From: Styela clava
Taxonomy: Eukaryota > Chordata > Ascidiacea > Stolidobranchia > Styelidae
Length of the DNA: 64,000 nt
Assembly (NCBI RefSeq): GCF_964204865.1
Contig: NC_135262.1
Span: 15,128,001-15,192,000, forward strand
Direction of reading: 5' to 3'
Part shown: piece by piece, positions 33,346 through 45,427 of the stretch
Layout of the letters: each line of letters begins with the position of its first letter
Position numbering within the stretch: the first letter of the stretch is position 1
The notes under the pieces: model-generated
What the model saw: only the letters and a program-made list of their open reading frames with translations
Database searches by the model: none
Told to the model about the DNA's origin: nothing
Translations under genes and position numbers: made by a program

Positions 33346-36300
33346 CATGCGATTAAGAAAAAGAGCTGGTTACCAAAAATGCTAGTTCATTTAGACTCGT
33401 TCCGTTAGCGTGTTCCGTTGAGTTCATTTCAAACGCTGCGCGTTCCGTTGACATACTCGCTTGACTGATATACTATGACTGAAAATAAGGAAAATAATGT
33501 TCACTAAAATCCCTAAGGCTTCTCCAGTTTATGGAGTATCGAGACCAAAGACAACTTATTGGAAAGAGTACTTTGCCATGCGGAAGGTAGCGCTCTTGGA
33601 ATTTTAATTTTCGACTTGGTTGGCGAGCAAACCGCGATAAATTGTGAAAAAAATAGAAATTTCAAAACGATAGCTTTTCATGTGCGATATAGAGATAGTA
33701 ATAAGACTTTTGCTGGCCTAATACAGATCGCAGAATAACAAATTATAGTGACATTTTTTATGCAGTACAATGTAACGCAAGAAAAAGTATTAGCGATCGA
33801 AACTAAAATGCCAAAAGCCCGCAAAACGAGAACATTTTAGATGAGCGTTGGAAGCACTTTCTTCAAGAAGCATTTGTGTCCATTGAATCAGCTTTGCAAA
33901 ATTGTTGTTATTTTCGAAGAGAAAATCGTAGTCAAGAAAAAATCCTTATTTTTCTGCTACTAATGGACCAATACTTTTTAATTTTTCAACACTCAATTAT
34001 GGGAGAAGTCGCTAGAAGGCTATCATTTTTATGTTCTTCATATTTTTGAAATTTAATCTGAATCCGATATTTCATAATCAATTTTGCTGCTTTATTCAAA
34101 CAAAATCTCAGTGCGCTGAGTCCTTACGCAAGTCATCATTATGCAAATGAAAAAGGCCCGTAAATGGTTTCGTTAAAATTTCTCAAAATTAGGCTTACCA
34201 TATATATATATGTGAAACAAAAAAAACCGGACAGTGTGAAATAGACAACTCACATGTATATCAGTAATATTCGAATCATTGGGAAACGTGCATTTTTTTT
34301 CTGCATATTGAATAAGTTAGGACAGTACAGATAACGTATGATGGTAAATTTACGTATATATTAAATCATATAATAATTATGATGGTAATTTAATCTCTCT
34401 CTCACCGAACAGTCAGTGCAAACGGGCTGCCTCCGTTAAAAAAATTTGCATTTATAGTAAATAAAAAAGTGTATATGACTGTCAAACTGCATGACGGGGA
34501 AAATCAAGTCTAGCGGGCGGGACAACTTGTCGAAATCGGGAATGTCCCGGTTAAACCGTGACGTATTGTAAACCTATAGATAAAATACAAATTTTTCGGT
34601 AAATTTAATTGTTGCTTGCATATAAGCGAAATATAATAATATGATGTCACGTCGGCCCACGTTTATGATGCATTCTTTGCATGCGGAAGTGTGGGAGTTG
34701 AAGGAATATGACTGTTTGTTATTAAGTGATAGACTCAATTGTAGGTTCCTGTAGATGTGTAGGTTCCAAGCACCAGTGAAAATTTGCTGCTCAAGCTGTA
34801 TATATTTGAAAGGAAACTACTTCGATGTAAGAAAATTTCTCCGAGACGTCGATAATGAGATGCCAAATAGACGTAAGGGGTGATGGGATGCAAAGTAGCG
34901 ACACTAACCTCTAAAGCTGGTTAGGTGTGTGTGTATGAGTGTGAGTGTTGAGAGTAAGATGTTATCGAGTTCATAACTCTAGGTTAGATGGTAACCGCGA
35001 CCATCCTGAGCACAAAATCAACTGTTGTCAACAGCTTTCAGCGCATTTTATGGAATAATCATTATTTAATATTTGGATGAATCGTTTTGGTATTATTATA
35101 ATTAGACACAAAATGAACCCATGATTCGTTTTGTTAATATGTTGTTGTTAATCCTCTTCTTCCTGTTAGGAAAAAAGGTTCTTTAATTTTCTAGGAATCG
35201 TATGAGATCTTATTCATGGATACACCAGTCTAAGAACTAAAAAAAAAAAATACTGCATAATGATCAACAACAACAAAATAACAAAACGATCCATAATTCC
35301 ATTTCGTGTCCAATAAGTCATCTCATTCAGCAAACTTCGAAATATCTGATAATATACCGCTTATCAGATATGAGAGTGAGTAAAAGAGTGCGGTAGATAT
35401 AGTTTAGCTCACGTAACAGGTAGATGTTGTACAAAGACAAAAACAAGGTTCAGTTGTATAGAAACTCAATTGTGTTCAGATGAACATCGATGAAGCCGTA
35501 GTTAATGTTCAACATATACATGGGAATGGGTACAGGGTCATTATTTTATTTTACGTTATGGCTATGTTGTGTTTTATGAATAGGCTTGTCCATGGGACAT
35601 ATTTTTCTGTTCTATCCCATAGCAATTTATTTATGGCTATCCCATCCCGTGGGATTCCCATTGGAATACAATTTAATTTAAATCATTAAACGTATGAATT
35701 TTTAGGTTTAGTGTCTAATAAATATGACTACATGTACAAAACGACAAAATTTATTGGCTTTGTTAACTTTAAAATTCAGAAGTATTGTTAAACTATGACA
35801 ACTCAGTATCATCCTCGCACTCTTATTTAATTTCTGGGTCACTCTGCTCATTCAGCAAATTATCAATTTCCTGCTCATCGACTGTTTCTAATAATTTGGT
35901 TGATCCGGGTAATTCCTGAACTATTTCCTTAATTACTTATCGATCTTTATCTACGTCGTCGCGATGCGCAAGTTTCCTTCGTGAAATTTTCCACGCTATT
36001 GAGTCAGATCGAAGGATACACGCCGCGAGATCGTATCTCATTACTTATATTTACTCTTTAAAGTTTAAGCAATGTCCATATCCCTCTATCAGGTTCGGGG
36101 TTGCAGAATTTCTCACCAAAATATCGCTAGGCTGTGTCTGAATAGCCGTTGCAACCCGGGTTAGCGCCGTTGTATTTGACACAAAATATAGGATTGCAGA
36201 ATTCTTCATAAAAGTATTTCCTCGAGTAGTATTTCGACAACGACATGGGTAGTTGGCTATTGTTTCCTACATTTTTCATATTGGCTGAAAACTATTCAAA

Positions 36301-36616
36301 ATAATCCAGTTCGGGTTTGCAGAATTTTTTCGAATCAAAACCGCAGTTTCTGTTTTGGGGGATCCCCTAACTTTCGATCGATAAGCCTTCGGTCTCTCCC
36401 CGATATTCTCGTTTTCATGTTACATGCAAATCTGATGAACGAATAAGTATCACCTCTTCTGTGGCCCGATCGCAACGAAAAAGCGATTCTCGACTCTGTG
36501 TGTATACGCACTGTTGTGCTACCACGTTACCTCACTATCATGTTAACCGCGCCGATAAGGACATAATGTTAATTTTGTTGACGCACAAAAGGTAATCCTA
36601 TATAAAATTCTCTCAA
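33346..36616. other. Intergenic DNA between receptor genes 1 and 2
   Basis: No gene recognised. 33900-34040 is a minus-orientation copy of the GCAATTGGTCCA dispersed family. 35505-35690 contains TGGGAATGGG, AGGCTTGTCCATGGGACA and TCCCATCCCGTGGGATTCCC, a self-complementary cluster that pairs with the repeat at 36617-36770. The 69-codon frame there is low-complexity and is not called. Confidence 0.45.
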
Positions 36617-36770
36617 TTGTCCCACTTGTCCCATGAGTGCGCTTGTCCCACGTGTCCCGCTTGTCGCATGAGTACACTTGTCCCACGTGTCCAATGGGAA
36701 ATACAAATGTTTGCTGTCCCAACACATGGGACGTTTACCATGACAATCACATTCCCACGGACAAGCCTGT
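36617..36770. repeat. TTGTCCCACGTGTCCC-type tandem repeat
   Basis: Imperfect units of CTTGTCCCACGTGTCCC and CTTGTCSCATGAG alternate over about 100 bp. The distal part contains ATTCCCACGGACAAGCCTG, the inverse of a motif at 35582-35599. Confidence 0.7.
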
Positions 36771-36903
36771 GAATTTGTCTATTTTTACTGTTTTAAAAAT
36801 CATCTCCTGTCCTTCGTATAAGAGTTATACAGAGTAGTTTAATTTTCAAGGCATCTACTACAAAAAAACGGTTAAACGGTTGGAAGCTGCACATCAGTTT
36901 ACA

Positions 36904-39900
36904 ATGACTGGGGTAACGACCACAATCAATAATAATATAACAGAGTGAGTATCTAAAAGTGGTAAGATATTAAGGCTATAGAACCTGGGTCAACTGGCAA
37001 AACTATTCAACTATACGTGTATCATGTATACGAGTACTATTTTCCACGTCACCCAACGAAGAAATGCAAGCATGTTTTTGCCGGAGACAAAAATCAAACT
37101 TTAAAAATAGGCACAAATAACATCGAATGTGAGAATAAAACTGACTAATTCTTAATTGTTCAGTGCTAAAATAAACTTATATGATTGGTCATGGTTTTAT
37201 TTACACAGACACCAAAATTACAGTTTGTTATACGACAAACCATGATGTCAACTGAGCGCGAGGTCAGATTAAGCAGTAAATAAAATTCTATCTGATTTGT
37301 AATTGAGTTTATGAATTTATTGTGCAAGAAATGGATCGTTTTGAGAAATTGTTGCTGAAGTATTTTTTTGAGAAGACATCACTGTTATCCGATGCTAATG
37401 GACCAATTGATATTAAACATTCAACGATATTGAACAAAAGCATTTTTTCATTCCAATTTTTCTGATGTGTATGAGTCTTTTCAAGAACAATATAAGTTTA
37501 AGCTGAATATATTTGATTATACAGCAGAGAGGTGGTTCACCCATTCAGTAGAAATGGAGCAATCACATTAGCAGTATTCCTAATACCAATGGCAGTTTTC
37601 GGAATATTTGCAAACCTCGTCACCATAATCGTTATCACAAGATCGAAGAAACTTTCAGGGTGAGCTGAAAACTAATGAAATGTGTTAGTGAAACTTAATG
37701 ACCTGTGTATATCACAATGCATTTTTCTGTTTTAGTTCTGTGTTCAACCGTCTGATCGTCAGTCTTTGCGTTTCCGATTTATTGTCCGCAATCATCAGTC
37801 CTTTATCTTTGCATCGACGAGCATCAGGATACGATGACTGGATTATTCCAGAATTTTTTTGCAAAGTAAATGTTATAATTTTAACTGCAGTGTCAAAGAT
37901 TGCTAGACAAGTTTATTTTATCCAGCCAGTAGTAAAAATGATAGCAAACAAAATCACGAAAAATAATTGAACACACAGTAAGGCATCCTAATTATTCAGT
38001 TAACAGATTTTCGAAAATACGACTACTTTTTACCCCGATTTGACTCGGGATCCTGATTTCAGGATGAAGTAAAATTGGCATTGTCTCCATTTTCAACATA
38101 ACCAATTTGTATAGAAAAAACGTTCACGTTTGAAAGCAATTATAATGTTTTGTTTTTCAACCATTGGCTCCTACTGGAAACTCTAGAAGTCTGAAATTGG
38201 AGAATTTTGAAAATACGAGTCGGGTTATGACTTGCATTAGTGCATATGCTTAATACTTTTATATATACTCGCTAATCACTTGTTTTCATGTTCCAGGTAT
38301 TTTGGTCTGTAGACAACTGGACATCTTTTGTGACCTCTCTGCATATCCTAATATTTGCTGGCATTCGGATGGCATCAATAAAATCTCCAACGTATTATCA
38401 AAAAATTAAAATCAAACACGTTAAGGCAAGTTAGTGTATCATGAACACAACACATGTATTCTGCGTTTTGTGGTCCATATCTCTTTTTCGCATAACTTGA
38501 ACGGACTGGCTGATAAAGCAGTTTTGACGGAATGAATTTAAAAAAATGAAAGCAAACCCTGCAAATAAAAGTACAATTATATAGACGCGTAGTATGACAA
38601 CTTTACCTTATATTTGTGACCATATTTATGTAGAGATTGATTCTTTTATTTGAAATTCCGTAATGTACACCCGTTCTGAAACAATTTCATAGAATAAAAT
38701 ATGCTAAGTTTTTTATTATTATTTAGATTGGAGTGGCGATTATATGGTTTATTACTTTTGGATGTGGATTCATTCCGATGTGGCTTTGGTTCGGAGTGAA
38801 AGCTGCTGATCGACCAGTCAATGGTCACGGTACAAATTGGCCTGACTGTACACTATATTTTGTCAGGTACGTTTCATATTTTATGCGGCGTTGACCTTAC
38901 TTTTTTGAACCACATTTATGTGAAATAGAATATCTATTTCCGTTTTTTTATTTACCTTTCGCCCTTTCCCATCTCCATGAGACCGATTTTTGGATCAGAG
39001 ATTCGTACTCATCACTTTCTTGTATTGTGCAATGTCTGAGTTTTAAAATTAGGAAAATTAGGTCAGTTTTTATTTTTTTATTTACATTCCACAAAATAAT
39101 TAATTCTATGATTATTTACAGTATCGATGATTTCAAATTATACACTAAAATAGCGTACACAGTGTTTTACTATATTCCGATGGTGGCAATTTCTATACTA
39201 TCTCCAGCCATTGCGATATTCATTATAAATAAAAGAAGAGAAAGAGCCGAACGAAGAAATTCTGAAGGTCAGTAATAGTTATAAAATATTGCAGTTATTG
39301 TAATAATATAATAATATATTCACAGATGAATCGAAAATGGTTAAATTATATCATACATTATAGGCCCCGCGCCTGATTCAAAAAGAACTACAAGCGAATA
39401 TGAGAAAAAAAGTCAACGGAAAGAAAACAGTGCCATTCTTCAGCTTGGAGTAATTGTGGGATCTTTCATGCTCGGGTATATACCTAGCTCAGGTATGAAA
39501 ACTCCCAGTAGAGTGAACCTCGCCATATCTTTTTATTCATTTCAAGTCCGTTTCTATTTTTTTTTTAATATTTTAGCTTACTATTTATACGCGACTGCTG
39601 CGCCTCAATCAACACTGCAAGAACAAATCTTTCATTGGAATTTTGGGTCTGTTTCTTACATATTACTCAGATTATCGGAATGTCTCAACCCAATATTTTA
39701 CAATGCTGCATCCAGGTAATTGCGACAATCATATCATATATCATGCTATTGCAATATAGATATCTACCTGATTAATATCTAGTAAGTTCATGCATGATAT
39801 CCATTACTATGGGCTCATAGATTAAAAAGTGAAATTTTCATTTGGAACATTAGCCATTGCCTTCAAATGGTAAATGTCAGCAATCGATTCGTATGTTTGG

Positions 39901-40257
39901 ATTACGGGAACTGCTTGTTAGTAATTTTTTTCATCCGAAAATCAAGTCATGACAGAAATCCCTTTTCAAAAATGTGAAAATAATCGTTAAGATAATAATA
40001 ATGAAATATCCCATTTTTGTGATGTAAAAAGCATTGTACACGTGAACACGCGATGTTTTTAAAAATTAGACGTACATGTTTATGAATTTAATAAAATTAA
40101 AAACTTCAAATTCAGTAAAATGAGGAAAGAAACAATAACATTCCTGAAGACGTTGTTGAAATGCTGTATGCCAGGAGGTTGCAGACCAAGAACGTCAGCT
40201 ACAGTTGACGTAACATCAAGTACATCCAACATCAGAACCCAGGAAATTGAACTTTAA
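36904..40257 (+). CDS. Rhodopsin-like (class A) GPCR, array gene 2, 9 exons
   Basis: Exons: 36904-36944, 37528-37659, 37736-37865, 38297-38425, 38727-38866, 39122-39267, 39364-39492, 39577-39715, 40116-40257; total 1128 nt, 375 aa. The intron phases are those of gene 1 (2,2,0,0,2,1,1,2). Exon 4 ends AAG-GCAAGT, a GC-AG intron with otherwise perfect donor context. Key residues: Asp2.50 in LCVSD, Cys3.25, Asp3.32 (WSVDNW), IRM in place of DRY, Cys in WPDCTL, GYIP in place of CWxP, NPIFY. The long third intracellular loop is basic (KRRERAERRN). The tail has KCC and ends EIEL. Closest in the window to gene 3. It should signal at the plasma membrane through G proteins; ligand unknown. Confidence 0.92.
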
Positions 40258-43083
40258 CCCTATGCCACACTGCATGTTGCTTAACAAATGTGTGCTAATA
40301 CACTTTTAGAAATAATTCATGCACGAACACTATTAACTGACAATTGTTTCCAATTTCTTATTACATAGTTAGTATGCAGTTAAAAGAGGAGCTATACTGC
40401 TTCATAACCTATTTTGGTTTAAAAACTTCAGATAGACCATAAGTAATGGCAATTTAACTGAGACACACAAAAGAATAGAAATATTTCATAAATCTATATT
40501 TCGGAACTTGAAATTTTGAAAGCCAAGTCAAAAGTTTAAGTCATAACTTTCCTGGCTAATTTCATTTCAGAGTTTTATAAACCGACCTCAGTTTGCCATA
40601 AAGACTGTTTGAAAAAGCTTTGACAGTGATATCTAATGCATAAAAGTCATTGAAACAGATCCTTTATTCAGTACAAAAAATTGAAGCCTATTGTGAGATG
40701 ATAATATGCGAAGCTGCACAAAATTATATTTGACCTTTCTTATACTAGCCACTTTGTGTGCATTTATAAGCGTATCAACAGCTTGGCTCAAAGAATGTTA
40801 TAATTATGCAAATAAATAAAACTGTCGCCATTGTTGAAAATGAACATTGTATTAACGTAAATATGATAAATATTTTGTGTTATATTATTTTAAACGCGCA
40901 TATACGGCTGCATACAAAAAAATTTGTACTTATGTAACGAAACTTATAACCTATGTTGTAGATGATAATTGAATCTTATTCATCACGCGTTGCAGTTCCC
41001 AACATTGTGTCCAAAAAATCTCATCGATTTAGTTTGTTGCAAACAAAGACAGACGAAATGTCTTGAAGATTTGGATTCTGAGAAGTCTCCCTGTATACAT
41101 TGCATATATAAAGCAATTCCGGCTGTATATTTTCATCTTCAACTCTTAGTTTCTGAACTGGGTATAATATTGTTGTTGTTTCATGTTTTTTGTATGACAC
41201 AACGGAGTGACAATAGATGCCATACCTATGTAAACAAAAGACCAATGCTCAAATATATGACTAACCGCAATACATCGGTATCCTATGCGGCCCACACGGA
41301 AATCTGTTATTTGAGGTGAAATGTATACATGGATGGTTTTACTGGGTTGTTGTTATTGGTAATAAAACGCCTTTCCCGACACTTATGGACGCACATTTTC
41401 AAATTTTCAGTACTTATGGATGATTGAAACCTCCAGAAGGCTATTAGCTACACAATCTAACCGAAATTGCGCCACCGCGTGGCATACGTCAGACCAGCCG
41501 TCGCGAATGACTGCGTCGGTGAGACTTGGCCAGTGTGAGTCACATAGGCTCCCGGTGCTGCAGTTGAAACCTTATGAACATATATCTGTGCATTGCTCTC
41601 TTCTCTGCTATATTACTATATATGCGTTCGAACTTTTATACGAGTATACGTGTGTTGAGTATTACCTGTGAATACTATTATTTTTGTGTATATGGTATTT
41701 GTCTCTTTGTGGTTACTATGTTTAGGGTATCATTGAAAATTCCTCTGTTTACAATTTTCGCTACATTTACTAAAAAGTTATTTATTGTGTATCGTACTAT
41801 TCACTATATATATACTATACCAAATTGTTTTATTAAATTCCAAATTCGGTATTTGTCCTGTAAATTATATTCCATTGATATCACATAAACACTTTATTTC
41901 CTATATATATGTATATTGAAGAAACACCATGGCCAAATATTATTGTGTATTACTGTTACCTCTTCACAGTTACCTCGTAGATGGCTCTCATTGGCGTAAA
42001 TAGAGATTTCAACAATAATAGGCATGGGAATTTACTATTTTCTAACGTTTATAAATTCTCAAATGAGAATTGTATATGTTGATATAAAATGCTACATCCT
42101 ATTTTCTATGTTGAAACCAAACTTGCATTTGTATTGTCAATCCAATACAAAGAAATTAGATGGCTTTAATTAGCCCGAATAGAGATTCAATTTTTGAAAT
42201 TCAGTGAACAAATCATTATGTATAGTGATTTGCATTTGAATTTCTATTTAAGTATTGTTTCTAAATGTATATCAGTGCTTCAAATCATTCTATATATACT
42301 GTTTATAGCTTCGTTATTTCACGGTATTCATTAAACGTGTAGTTCTTTCTGAATTTTGTTAAATTTGAAAACTTTTGTTTTCATGTCTATTTTAAAACTG
42401 TAACTGATATAAATAAAACGAAACAAAAACGATAAAAATATCACCTTCTGGCAAAGCTGTTCCGTCCTATCAAAAATAGAATTCGGAAGTGGCAAAAATA
42501 GTTCAGTGGCATTAGTCTTTTTACGGGTTGTTAAACTTATCCTTCAACTAAGCGAAACAAAACCCGGGAAGTCTAAAAACGTAATGGCCTACATGTAAAA
42601 TTAATGTACGTGTTAACATTCCTACACCACCTAAGTAAAATTAATTCAATTTTTACCTGTTTGCGTTGGCACACATATTTCACATAAAATATATCTAAAA
42701 TGAATGAATTTCGAATAATCGTATCGGTTTAAACAAATGTCTTTCCTAAAATAAGAAGCTCAGAAGATATCATAACTTTAACTAGTGCTGTTGGTAAATT
42801 CAAGCCGTCGTGAATTCAACGTTCGTGAACTTCAGCATCTGATATTTACGACTGTAGGAAGGTAGAAAAGACAAGTAGGCATTCCAAAGACCACTGGCGC
42901 GATATTCATTACTTCAACGTGTATGCATATGCAGGGTGACCTCCTAAAAATGAGCTCTTTAATCAAATTTTCAAACTATGCCTATACTAACGTCTGTTTT
43001 CGTATGATTTTATCCAAAAAAGGGAATCTAGGACGTTTTGCACAGAAGTTAGGTTCTCTCTAGAATATGTTCCAAATGCCCTC
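40258..43083. other. Intergenic DNA between receptor genes 2 and 3, first part
   Basis: No gene recognised. 41220-41270 (GTAAACAAAAGACCAATGCTC, AAATATATG) matches a motif in the MULE arm at 7938-7968 and in the repeat at 25360-25380. Several short frames (for example 40969-41319) have no motif. Confidence 0.45.
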
Positions 43084-43320
43084 CTAGGCGTTGGAAAGGG
43101 ACTTACCAAAGGGACTATCAGTTACGCAATAATTTCCAATCACTCGCACACCATCCTCTGTGACTTTCTCTGATAATTGCTGCCTTGAGTTTACCAATTG
43201 TTTGAAGATTGTTCTGATACACATCGTGTTTTGAATGCACTTACAGATAAAAATGTGAAGGTTCAAGTCCAATGAATAAGGTGCCCGCTCGAAGTTACTA
43301 CTGACTGCTAATCATTCTTT
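43084..43320 (-). pseudogene. Possible mariner-like transposase relic
   Basis: The minus strand near 43290 reads RAPYSLDLN, reminiscent of the mariner PPYSPDLN block. It is followed by TIFKQLVNSRQQLSEKVTEDG and VRVIGNYC, roughly in the order of the mariner C-terminal part. No inverted repeats were found and similarity is faint. Treat as a hint only. Confidence 0.25.
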
Positions 43321-44571
43321 CCTGAAATCGCTCTCTCAGTCATGCAGTCAAGGCTGTGATTTGATGTGTGGAGGGTTGCCTCTACATGTCGGAACCCATG
43401 GTCATCTATATCACTCCCTCTACATCGTCGAATACTGTAGATATCCAGAACTTCCTCAGGACTTCGTTTATTCATCGTTTGCGCTCTTTCATTTTTGTCT
43501 TCAAACCAATACTTATGTCTACCCTTTCATTATGCAATGTTTGCCTACGTTAAGTAAAATAAACAATTTTCGACCGCCTTCCTATTTGGATTTCTTGCAT
43601 ATTACTTGATGATCCACGACCATTTATTTTCAATTTTTGACAGCCCTAGTTATAATATTAGACTCAAAAAGCTTAATAATATTTGTACATCTAATACAGA
43701 TAGCTTACATCGAAGATTTTTCGGGCAACTATCGCAGGAGAATTAAATCAAGTGATATTACTCTTGTTAATATAATTTTACACAGTACAAAATATTGCCA
43801 AAAGGCGCAGGAAAACAAGCATAATCTTAATTCATGAATAAATCTCTCGCGTCATTTACTCAGAGTTCAATACTCCTGTTTATTGAAATAAAAGTCATAC
43901 ACCTCGAAATCATTATGCAAATACTAAATAGCAGGAAGTGTGTCTAATTAAACCAACGATTCATTCAAACGTGCAGTCTATTATCAAACGCACGCATAAA
44001 ATCCTCACGTTATGAATATCAACTCCTGTATACGATACTTCATTTGAATACGGAAGTATGGGAGTACAAATAGAACTGCTTAAATTAACTGAAGTAAGAT
44101 AAGACGTAAATAACGGTTTGATTCGTGGGTTTTCAGCGTTAGGGTAAATTTACTAAGGTAACTAATTGTTGTAATGAATATATCCCGTATGTCTTCACTT
44201 GAACGCCAATGCATTATATGTGACTATATTTCATCCCAAACCATACTTTGACGAAGTTATCAATTATACGTGAAGGCTACTGTATAGGTTTCCTAGAGCA
44301 AATTTCCGGGCAATTTTTTGATAATCTTCACGATCAAATATCCGCAATCAAACCATAAAATGAAGATTGCTGCGGGTATCATTATATAACCGATGGTGGC
44401 CTGAAAACGAGGTACAACTGTCGTTCAGCTCAGGTAAACGAGAATATACTGCAATACACACAAAAAATAGCAAAAACAATGTATTATACTTAGATTGATA
44501 TATTTAAACGGAATATTCAATCCGTATTGGAGATGCCAAATATGTATGAAACTCGATCAAAAGTTTTAATC
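43321..44571. other. Intergenic DNA between receptor genes 2 and 3, second part
   Basis: Nothing recognised; small frames at 43361-43609 and 43637-43837 lack motifs. Confidence 0.45.
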
Positions 44572-44579
44572 GTGTACAA

Positions 44580-45052
44580 CAGCGGTTCCCAAACTTTTTG
44601 TTCGAGCGGTGCCACATTATCATGTAAAACCTCCCGGCGGACTTTATAAATATGACTCAATTTTGGGCTCGTTAATATGTACAATATGCCTTTTGAAGTT
44701 TGTACAAATGTAGACCTAAAGAATAAAGGCAAAAATCTGCTACCTTGTCTCTACCTGATTTTTGTTTGAAATGCTAAAAAAATCACTCGTGTTCGCTCAA
44801 CTCGGTTCAGCAGATAAATAAACCGCAGCTCGCGAAATTGCAGCAAGTAACACCACGTAACAAAAAGTAAATGACATAGAAGGGTAAAATGAATTTATTG
44901 TTTCATATACACAGCATTTAAAATAAGAAATCATAAAACATTCATAATGATTACAATGTGCAAAATATTCAATCATATATTAGTTATGTTTAACACAATT
45001 CTTATAATTTTTGCGGCGCACTTGGTTGAGGCGCCCACTTTGAGAGCCGATG
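44580..45052. mobile_element. Non-autonomous hAT element with perfect target duplication
   Basis: 473 bp. The left end CAGCGGTTCCCAAACTTTTT and right end (inverse) CATCGGCTCTCAAAGTGGG form imperfect inverted repeats of hAT type. An exact 8-bp duplication GTGTACAA flanks it (44572-44579, 45053-45060). It has no transposase frame. It ends about 375 bp before the receptor gene 3 start codon, so it may sit in that gene's promoter. Confidence 0.88.
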
Positions 45053-45427
45053 GTGTACAACATATACATGGAAATGATGACACGTCGTGGTCATGTCGTT
45101 GTTATTATTGTTAAGACAAAGCTTCGCTTTTTTTTGCGACTAATCCACCAGTCAATTTTAATTTTTACAAATGGAAGTAGTTGTTCGAAAGCTATTACTT
45201 TATCTATATAATAGCGTTATTGTCTTGATTTCTATGGTACGCTATGTCCTGACTCATGAATTTGTTTGGTTACATCTCATTGTTTCAGAAATCATCTTCT
45301 GCCATTTGTAGGAAAATTATATGATGTAGTCGTTGTGACGAACATTTCATATATTCAAGCCATCAGTCATAGGAAGTGGTGATGCTTGGAAGCTTGTTAT
45401 CAGAATAATACAATTGGAGAAACCCCA

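Noticed and set aside
40969-41888. Frames of 83-116 codons between receptor genes 2 and 3 as genes
   Set aside because: Overlap dispersed repeat sequence, show no domain, and do not match receptor exons.
43361-43609. 82-codon plus-strand frame as a small gene
   Set aside because: No motif and a second overlapping frame of equal quality; probably chance.
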